From: an uncultured Clostridia bacterium
GTDB taxonomy: Bacteria; Bacillota; Clostridia; Lachnospirales; Anaerotignaceae
Assembly (NCBI GenBank): GCA_937901125.1
Contig: CALCGT010000055.1
Location: forward strand, 1-53,786
Direction: 5' to 3'
Length of the DNA: 53,786 bases
Shown: in pieces, positions 48,968 through 53,786 of the stretch
Layout of the letters: each line of letters opens with the position of its first letter
How positions within the stretch are numbered: position 1 is the first letter of the stretch
Notes under the pieces: model-generated
Seen by the model: the letters and a program-made list of their open reading frames with translations, nothing else
Database searches by the model: none
What the model was told of the DNA's origin: nothing
Made by a program: the position numbers and the translations under genes

Positions 48968-51580
48968 TCATAGATATTTTGCAGGGTCTTGATAAATGCC
49001 GTTCAATTGAATTTCGTAGTGGCAATGGATGCCTGTTGCCATTCCTGTTGCGCCCGTCAGACCAAGGATATCGCCTTTTTCCACTTTATCTCCACCCTTC
49101 ACATCCAGTTCAGACAAATGGGCGTAAAGGGTAGTGAAGCCGTTCATATGGTTGATTTTCACATAGTATCCCTTATCGGGTGCAAATTCCGCCGCCATGA
49201 CGATACCGTTGGCAGTGGCATAGACAGGAATATTTTTGCCATTGGAGGAAAAATCCATGCCCAGATGCTGCATTTTGTGGTCAGTCATAGAAAAGGGTGC
49301 GGAAACGGTCTTGCTGTCGGTGGGATAGCCGGAGGGAATGGCAGAATTGCTCTCCCCTTGGGAGACAGCTGTCTCCTCTACTGCCCAATGGCCTTCCCTC
49401 ACTTCTGTAATGATATCATTTCCCTTATCATCTTTTTCAAATCCAAGGGTATAGCCTTCTGCTGTAAAACCATCTGCCAACATCTTCAGCCATTCTGTTT
49501 GCGTCCGGGTGTAAGGTTCTACTCCTGCTTCGCCCAAAAGAATGACTGCATCCTCCGCTACTTCAAATACACCGCCCTGTTCCAGACGCAGGTCGAAATA
49601 ACCATTGTTCGTTCTGCCTGTCACATCAGAAATACGAATTTGACGGAACACCGTAACATTATCCTCCCCTTTCGCAGGAGAAATAGATACAAACCAGCCA
49701 TCCGTCGGTGTTTCCTCATAATATATCTCAGAAGCAACATTTCTGTTTTCAAATACGATCTTATGAGGATTTCCGTCATCATTGTAAAGGCGGAAGGTAT
49801 CAGGATAACAGGTGTCCTCGTAAATGTGCCCTTCACCGGGCAACACTTCACAGGTGAAACGCATAAAGCTGTTGCTTTCCTGCTGCTTATAATATTCTTG
49901 GTACAAAAATTCGTAATCCTTTCTCCCCTGTTCCTTCACCTTCTTGAGATAAGATGTCTCTGCAGGATCACAAAAGTGGTTGCGATATACAATTTGCAGC
50001 CCAAAGTCTATGGTCACTTCGTCCCTGCCGTTTGCCAACCGTTTCTTTTCCACATTGATGATATTGAAGTTGAACGCTTCCAGTTCATAAACGCTCCACT
50101 TGCTCTGGGAAATGAACCCAACCACACTCTGATACATGAAATCCCAGATGCCTTCGTCCAACTCCATGCCCCTTCTGCCAACTACAGGACCCACCTTGCC
50201 ATCGTCTCCATAGAGATTGGAGGTCAAATAGCTTTCTACCACGGTTTCCCCGTTTTCCTTTCCAAATTTCAGCAGTTCCTTCATGGTATAAAATTGCGGT
50301 GTACTATCCTGCATGGTATAGGTGATAATAGCTGCATTTTCCTTATCCTCCACCTCATAAGAAACCACCCAGGGGCTGGAGCCGCCGATATTGAAATCCC
50401 AATCTTCCCCCTGCACAGCCTTCTGCTCTGCTTCAAACTGGGCTTTTGCCTTCTCGCTCATCTTGTCATAGCGGATTCTCCCATCCCGCAGGGAAAGGGC
50501 TTCCGCCCAAAGACGAGTGATTTCCTGCTGTTCCACTGTAAGGGAAGCATTTTCTGTTATAGCTTTTTCGGATTCATCGGCTCCACCATAGCTGACCAGA
50601 CAGCCACAGGTCAATGCCAGCACCAATGTCATGGCAACCAATGCCATCCCCTTTTTTCGCTTTTCTCCATTCAAAATTTCCACCAGCCTTTCCTGTAATG
50701 CCTTTTTCCCATCGGTGAAGCAGGTGGTCAGTGCCGCCTGCTTCTGTAAGCTCCGTTCCGCTTCCTGCAAAATCATCAGGCTGTAGGCCTTGCGGTAAGC
50801 CGCATCCTTCCCCTGTACCGCTTCCCCGTCGCAGGAAATTTCCAAATCTCTATTTGCCCGCTTCGCGAGAAGCCACACCAAAGGGTTGAACCAATGAATG
50901 CTCCTTGCCAGAAGCAGGAGAAATTTATACCACAGATCTTTTCTGCGCCAGTGGATCAGCTCGTGGCGAAAGATCATTTCCATTTGCTGGGGGCTGTATC
51001 CCTCATGGGGCAAATAAATCTTTGTGCGAAACAAACCCACTGCCATGGACGTTTCCAAAGCGGGACAAATGGCAAGGGGTGGTCGTTTTTCACCTGCAAT
51101 TTCTGCGTAAAAATACACTGTTTCTGCCGAAGGTTCCTTTTCCCATCGCTTCAGCAGGTGACGTATTTGCAGGGTAGCTGCTGCAGTGCGCAGCATGAAA
51201 ACAACCCCGACTGCCACCCAGATTTCCAATAGGACTTCCATCGGTGTGATGGAAGGTTCTTCCACCGGCGTTTTCTCCATCTCTGCCAAGGCCACAGGAG
51301 TCGTGCCCCCTATTGCGGCAGCATCCGACCCATTCCCGCTTAACTCAACAGGCACCCACTGCACCATAGTCTCCTGGGGGATGTCCAGGTGGATGGGGAC
51401 TGTTTCCGCAGGCAAAGTCAGATTCCATGAAACCAAAAGCCGCACCGCCAAAAGCAGCCAAACGAAATAGGCCAGCTTCGGTGTATACCGCCTTGACAGC
51501 TTCGGCAAAAGCCACAACGCCAGCAGGATGACAGGTGCAATCCAAAGGCTGACCTTCAAATATTCCAGAAAAATGCTCAT
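48968..51580 (-). CDS. BlaR1-type M56 membrane metalloprotease fused to an M23 endopeptidase
   Basis: 870 residues. Residues 1-~310 form an M56 module: several membrane helices and the gluzincin motif HELIHWRRKD (about 205-214), with RDLEISCDGEAV downstream. After a further membrane helix (about 305-325) comes an extracellular region of ~400 residues beginning WAEALSLRDGRIRYDKMSEKAK, with no penicillin-binding SxxK domain that I can see. The final ~130 residues are a complete LytM/M23 domain: HLGMD, YAHLSELDVKGGDKV and HCHYEI. M56 proteases cleave a partner repressor; M23 enzymes cut peptidoglycan cross-bridges. The ATG at 51580 is 4 nt after the blaI stop, with AAAGGGGTGA in front. Confidence 0.9.
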   Translation of the reverse strand: MSIFLEYLKVSLWIAPVILLALWLLPKLSRRYTPKLAYFVWLLLAVRLLVSWNLTLPAETVPIHLDIPQETMVQWVPVELSGNGSDAAAIGGTTPVALAEMEKTPVEEPSITPMEVLLEIWVAVGVVFMLRTAAATLQIRHLLKRWEKEPSAETVYFYAEIAGEKRPPLAICPALETSMAVGLFRTKIYLPHEGYSPQQMEMIFRHELIHWRRKDLWYKFLLLLARSIHWFNPLVWLLAKRANRDLEISCDGEAVQGKDAAYRKAYSLMILQEAERSLQKQAALTTCFTDGKKALQERLVEILNGEKRKKGMALVAMTLVLALTCGCLVSYGGADESEKAITENASLTVEQQEITRLWAEALSLRDGRIRYDKMSEKAKAQFEAEQKAVQGEDWDFNIGGSSPWVVSYEVEDKENAAIITYTMQDSTPQFYTMKELLKFGKENGETVVESYLTSNLYGDDGKVGPVVGRRGMELDEGIWDFMYQSVVGFISQSKWSVYELEAFNFNIINVEKKRLANGRDEVTIDFGLQIVYRNHFCDPAETSYLKKVKEQGRKDYEFLYQEYYKQQESNSFMRFTCEVLPGEGHIYEDTCYPDTFRLYNDDGNPHKIVFENRNVASEIYYEETPTDGWFVSISPAKGEDNVTVFRQIRISDVTGRTNNGYFDLRLEQGGVFEVAEDAVILLGEAGVEPYTRTQTEWLKMLADGFTAEGYTLGFEKDDKGNDIITEVREGHWAVEETAVSQGESNSAIPSGYPTDSKTVSAPFSMTDHKMQHLGMDFSSNGKNIPVYATANGIVMAAEFAPDKGYYVKINHMNGFTTLYAHLSELDVKGGDKVEKGDILGLTGATGMATGIHCHYEIQLNGIYQDPAKYL

Positions 51581-51584
51581 GGAA

Positions 51585-51962
51585 TCACCCCTTTGTTTCC
51601 TTCTCAATGAATGCCCTCAACTCCTCCAATTCCTCCTTGGTAACAGAATGGTTTTCGTATAAACATGCCACCAAATCCCGCAGAGAACCGCCCGTCCATT
51701 TCTGGAAATAGCGTCGGCTATCCTCCGCCAAATAGTCCTCCTCCGTCACCAGCGGGTCATAAAAGCGGCTTTTGCCCCGCTTCTCTGTCGCCAGAAATCC
51801 CCTGTTCACTAACCTGCCCAAAAGGGTCTGCAGGGCGGAAAGGTTCCAAGGACGTTCTTTCTGCAGTTCCTCCCGAATGGCAGAGGTGCTGATGGGCGTT
51901 TCGCTGTGCCAGATGACCTGCATCACTTTTAATTCTGTATCAGGCAATTTTTGTTTTTCCAT
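51585..51962 (-). CDS. blaI: BlaI/MecI family repressor
   Basis: 125 residues. Winged helix at the N-terminus (LPDTELKVMQVIWHSETPIS, then WNLSALQTLLGRLVNRGFLATEKRGK) and a dimerisation helix end, as in BlaI/MecI. The Asn-Phe type cleavage site of MecI is not obvious. It precedes and is translationally coupled with the M56-M23 gene, and two TACA-N2-TGTA operators lie at 51981-52019, so it should repress its own operon until the M56 protease inactivates it. Confidence 0.92.
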   Translation of the reverse strand: MEKQKLPDTELKVMQVIWHSETPISTSAIREELQKERPWNLSALQTLLGRLVNRGFLATEKRGKSRFYDPLVTEEDYLAEDSRRYFQKWTGGSLRDLVACLYENHSVTKEELEELRAFIEKETKG

Positions 51963-51980
51963 GTACTCACCCCATCTACC

Positions 51981-51990
51981 TACATTTGTA
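51981..51990. promoter_or_regulatory. BlaI operator half-box pair 1 (TACATTTGTA)
   Basis: A TACA-N2-TGTA dyad just downstream of the promoter and upstream of the blaI start. Confidence 0.85.
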
Positions 51991-52005
51991 TGTTTCTTTA
52001 TCTAT

Positions 52006-52034
52006 AACATACACTTGTATGTCCATTTTGTCAA
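52006..52034 (-). promoter_or_regulatory. blaI promoter overlapped by operator 2
   Basis: TTGACA (52034-52029), 17 nt, TATGTT (52011-52006) on the minus strand. The operator TACACTTGTA (52010-52019), extended to ACATACACTTGTATGT, lies over the spacer and -10. Confidence 0.85.
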
Positions 52035-52039
52035 TAAAA

Positions 52040-52080
52040 AATACCAATCTCTTAAAATCTTAAGAAATTGGTATTTTGTA
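52040..52080 (-). terminator. Terminator after the carbonic anhydrase gene
   Basis: AATACCAATttcttaagattttaagagATTGGTATT followed by TTTTATT on the minus strand; the loop contains a second TCTTAAGA pairing. Confidence 0.8.
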
Positions 52081-52083
52081 AAC

Positions 52084-52632
52084 TTAGATGGCACGCATTG
52101 CCCCGGTATGGGGATCCATGATAAAGCCCAGAACCTCCAATTCCTTGGGCAGGAGAGGATGGTTTTCAATGGCATCCACGGTACTCTGCACAGAATCATA
52201 AATATCGCCAAAGCCTGTCAGCCACTGCTCCACGTTCTTGTGGTTTTCATCCACATGGTCGATGGCTTCCTGGGTAATGCCCCGAGCTTTCATCTTCGCG
52301 ATCATTTCTTTGGGGTCTAGCAATCTGCCACCGCAGTCATCATGTCCGATGACAAGGACGGTATCCACCCCCAGTTCATACACCGCCACCAGCAAACTGA
52401 AAATTACGCTGCCATAAGAGTGCATCACACGACCGCCGGCATTTTTAATGAGCTTGACATCGCCGTTTTTCAACCCCAATGCCGCGGGCAACAGTTCTGT
52501 CATACGGGTATCCATGCAGGAAAGGATGGCGATCTTGCGATCGGGATATTTTGTAGTGGCATATTTTTCATATAATCCATGCTCAACAAATACACGGTTA
52601 TATTCTAGCATCTTCTTTACAAATTCATTCAT
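52084..52632 (-). CDS. Beta-class carbonic anhydrase
   Basis: 182 residues. Zinc ligands Cys39 (in SCMDTRM, with the Asp41-Arg43 pair), His97 and Cys100 (in GHDDCGG). It interconverts CO2 and bicarbonate. Length and the GHDDCGG loop match the small beta-CA class of Gram-positives. An AGGTGATACAGAT ribosome site precedes the ATG. A sulfate-rich or carboxysome context is absent; it has its own promoter and terminator. Confidence 0.95.
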   Translation of the reverse strand: MNEFVKKMLEYNRVFVEHGLYEKYATTKYPDRKIAILSCMDTRMTELLPAALGLKNGDVKLIKNAGGRVMHSYGSVIFSLLVAVYELGVDTVLVIGHDDCGGRLLDPKEMIAKMKARGITQEAIDHVDENHKNVEQWLTGFGDIYDSVQSTVDAIENHPLLPKELEVLGFIMDPHTGAMRAI

Positions 52633-52665
52633 ATCTGTATCACCTCATGTCAAAGATTTCCTACA

Positions 52666-52694
52666 ATTATACTACATTATTAGGAAATTGAAAA
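52666..52694 (-). promoter_or_regulatory. Promoter for the carbonic anhydrase gene
   Basis: TTTTCA (52694-52689), 17 nt, TATAAT (52671-52666) on the minus strand. Confidence 0.6.
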
Positions 52695-52743
52695 GCCTGT
52701 GCATCGTCAGGAAAAGATTCGAAAAAGCACAGGTTCCTCCAAA

Positions 52744-52786
52744 AAAAGAAAGGCGCACAGAAAATTTCTGAACGCCAATTTTTTTG
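52744..52786 (-). terminator. Terminator of rnpB
   Basis: GGCGttcagaaattttctgtGCGCC followed by TTTCTTTTTTT on the minus strand, directly after the RNase P RNA 3' end. Confidence 0.8.
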
Positions 52787-52795
52787 AAATAAAAA

Positions 52796-52845
52796 GTGAG
52801 CAAGCCTGTAAGCCGGGTTCTGTTTTTCAGACAGCCATCTATCTT
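52796..52845 (-). ncRNA. rnpB: 3' fragment of RNase P RNA (rnpB), truncated
   Basis: On the minus strand this reads AGATAGATGGCTGTC ... ACAGAACCCGGCTTACAGG ... GCTCAC, the highly conserved last ~50 nt of bacterial type A RNase P RNA, with its terminator. Upstream (higher coordinates) the RNA sequence stops near 52845-52850 and none of the remaining ~300 nt of the molecule, such as the GAGGAAAGUCC segment, is found. The gene is therefore interrupted, most simply by an integrated element whose other end is beyond the window. Confidence 0.85.
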
Positions 52846-53108
52846 TAATTCCTAATGTCCGTTTTTCGGACATATTAGCATTTTCAAGGCTTTGTGGGGT
52901 TTATAGCAAATAAACCTATGATAAATCAATAGTATCTAAGAACAAGCCTATTCATAAATCTGTGAACAAGCCTATAAAATTTGCACTTATATTTTACCAT
53001 CAGCCAAAACGAAAGTAAATGCTTAGATATAGTTTGGCTATTGAATCAAGCCCTTTGATGAAATTGTAATAAAAAAATGGGGATAGATGCACTCTATCCC
53101 CTATCTTA
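52846..53108. other. Element end region with short direct repeats
   Basis: About 260 nt without a gene. It holds a hairpin (aatgtccgTTTTTcggacatatt, 52853-52876) and two copies of GAACAAGCCTAT 24 nt apart (52940-52951 and 52964-52975) that resemble GTGAGCAAGCCTGTAA in the rnpB fragment (14 of 16 bases for the second copy). These may be integrase arm or core-like sites. The rest is AT-rich and unremarkable. Confidence 0.5.
53069..53104 (-). terminator. Terminator of the phage module
   Basis: GGGGATAGagtgcatCTATCCCC followed by ATTTTTTTATT on the minus strand. Confidence 0.85.
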
Positions 53109-53297
53109 TTACATTCCAACACTGCAAAGAATAAAACCCAGAAAAGCCCCGACAACAACAGTAATAGCTTTATCAATCATTCCGTCCCATCTTTTAGCTG
53201 GTTTAGAAACTAATTGTTTCACATCTTCTTTGATTTCACCAATATCCGCATCACTCCGCTTCCGTGGGCAGATCCAAAAACTTTTCATGGAGATCAT
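53109..53297 (-). CDS. Phage XhlA-like membrane protein
   Basis: Up to 62 residues. The middle (IGEIKEDVKQLVSKPAKRWD) is a short helix typical of haemolysin XhlA-type phage proteins, followed by a single transmembrane helix (about 42-60). Such proteins take part in host lysis with a holin. The ATG chosen lies inside the preceding gene (overlap 47 nt) without a clear ribosome site, so the true start is uncertain. Confidence 0.6.
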   Translation of the reverse strand: MISMKSFWICPRKRSDADIGEIKEDVKQLVSKPAKRWDGMIDKAITVVVGAFLGFILCSVGM

Positions 53298-53556
53298 CCA
53301 TCACGCCGTTTTCTCCCAGAGCGTGATACCGCGTCCAGCAGTTTTCGAAATTCTCCCTGGCATAGATGGGCGCATACCCTCTTTCGCTCCATTTGTTATA
53401 GTCTGCAATCATCTGGCTGCGGAGAAGGGCTTGTACGCCTTTTTTGACCGCCATATTATCTGCGGCATTCTTCTTCACCATGGAATGGAGATATTTGAAC
53501 CCGCCTAGGATGATGGTTGGCACGCCCAGCAGGCAAAGGATTTGATATGTATTCAT
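53251..53556 (-). CDS. Phage protein with one N-terminal membrane helix (possible holin)
   Basis: 101 residues. Residues 4-24 (YQILCLLGVPTIILGGFKYL) form a membrane helix; then a charged helical domain (VKKGVQALLRSQMIADYNKWSERGYAP ...). This profile is common between tail and lysis genes of clostridial prophages. Start ATG adjoins the stop of the tail gene (gap 0). Exact function unknown. Confidence 0.6.
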   Translation of the reverse strand: MNTYQILCLLGVPTIILGGFKYLHSMVKKNAADNMAVKKGVQALLRSQMIADYNKWSERGYAPIYARENFENCWTRYHALGENGVMDDLHEKFLDLPTEAE

Positions 53557-53786
53557 TTACACCACCCCCTTCATTGCCAATGTCCATGTACCGTTGATTT
53601 TGATGTATAATTCTCCGCCTGTTGCTTTGGAATAAGGCTCCGTTGGAGGTGTGAAATTATCTGTCCACCTTGCCGTCTTAGAAACACGCAATTCGTCCAG
53701 ATAGCCCTTATATTTTGTCCCAGATGCCGCAGAAGAAAGATGCCCCAGAACAAGCTTATCATTGGTTGTCAAAGAATTCGCCAGAG
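53557..53786 (-). CDS. Phage tail protein with a LamG/concanavalin-like end, 5' part off the window
   Basis: The C-terminal ~76 residues of a larger protein, open to the right edge. YKGYLDELRVSKTARWTDNF is the calling card of LamG-like domains at the end of phage tail fibre or receptor-binding proteins. Downstream is the lysis-type gene pair. The partial frame has no start in the window. Confidence 0.7.
   Translation of the reverse strand, partial: LANSLTTNDKLVLGHLSSAASGTKYKGYLDELRVSKTARWTDNFTPPTEPYSKATGGELYIKINGTWTLAMKGVV

Noticed and set aside
48989..50698. Long plus-strand open frame (over 560 codons) inside the M56-M23 gene
   Set aside because: It is antisense to a gene with clear catalytic motifs on both ends and has no recognised domain; long antisense frames are common when the sense strand has skewed codon use.
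52667..52873. Short minus-strand frame across the rnpB fragment
   Set aside because: It covers the RNA gene end and its terminator; low-complexity, no family.
52853..52876. Hairpin aatgtccgTTTTTcggacatatt as a terminator of the element
   Set aside because: There is no T-run; it is more likely part of the recombination site region or a cryptic palindrome.
53109..53556. Frameshift joining the two phage frames into one protein
   Set aside because: The first ends at a proper stop near the typical length of such proteins and the second has its own family-like core, so separate overlapping genes are more likely.
1..53786. CRISPR array or Cas genes
   Set aside because: No regularly spaced direct repeats and no cas-like frames were seen; the palindromic units are dispersed and different in sequence and spacing.
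1..53786. Insertion sequence or transposase gene
   Set aside because: No transposase-like frame was found; the small repeats at gene borders lack a coding region.

Overview
The window reads as chromosome of an anaerobic, spore-forming member of the Clostridia, most like Lachnospirales/Anaerotignum-type gut bacteria (an inference from gene order and gene content, not from a database match). Supporting signs are the mazG-hup-rqcP-yabP-yabQ-divIC sporulation/division string, the ispF-cysE-cysS-mrnC-rlmB-rae1-sigH string followed by tRNA-Thr, a CwlD-type amidase, an oxygen-sensitive class III ribonucleotide reductase, the NfnAB electron-bifurcating transhydrogenase, two T-box leaders and strong AGGAGG ribosome sites.

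Layout. 1-6.7 kb (minus strand): housekeeping string for isoprenoid synthesis (ispF), cysteine supply and charging (cysE, cysS, behind a Cys-type T-box), RNA maturation (mrnC, rlmB, rae1) and the early sporulation sigma factor, plus a yjdF riboswitch with its DUF2992 gene. 6.8-10.3 kb: MATE efflux pump with an overlapping acetyltransferase, diaminopropionate ammonia-lyase, tRNA-Met and tRNA-Gln. 10.3-13.1 kb: divIC/yabQ/yabP/rqcP/hup/mazG. 13.3-22.6 kb: mostly plus-strand metabolism (nfnAB, glyoxalase II-like hydrolase, glpK, nrdD-nrdG-dut). 22.8-33 kb (minus): metNIQ behind a Met-type T-box, LCP cell-wall ligase, a secreted GDPD, DUF1292, a DEAD-box helicase, CwlD amidase, cyclase-family hydrolase, BrnQ transporter.

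33.2-38.7 kb is a compact five-gene minus-strand operon: tetR, lipoprotein HlyD-type adaptor, two translationally coupled ABC-2 permeases and a TolC-like protein, with no ATPase gene. It faces a serC-serA-DUF1015 operon (39-42.6 kb). 42.7-48.9 kb holds an orphan PTS EIIC-like protein, a small glycine-rich protein, gltX, an AI-2E family transporter, a second cell-wall amidase and an UlaG-like hydrolase. 48.9-52.1 kb is a BlaI repressor and an unusual M56 membrane protease fused to an M23 peptidoglycan endopeptidase, behind a promoter overlapped by BlaI operators. A beta-carbonic anhydrase follows.

From about 52.8 kb to the right edge the chromosome is interrupted by a prophage or related element. 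Only the last ~50 nt of the RNase P RNA gene (rnpB) and its terminator remain on the left side; beyond them lie holin/XhlA-like genes and the 3' end of a LamG-type tail protein. This looks like an attachment site inside the 3' end of rnpB.

Most promising for follow-up: the rnpB attachment site, the M56-M23 fusion under BlaI control, the ATPase-less HlyD/ABC-2/TolC operon in an apparently monoderm cell, DUF1015 as a candidate missing serine-pathway enzyme, a 36-residue ORF between the Cys T-box and cysE, and a family of palindromic intergenic repeats. No CRISPR array, insertion sequence or rRNA was seen.
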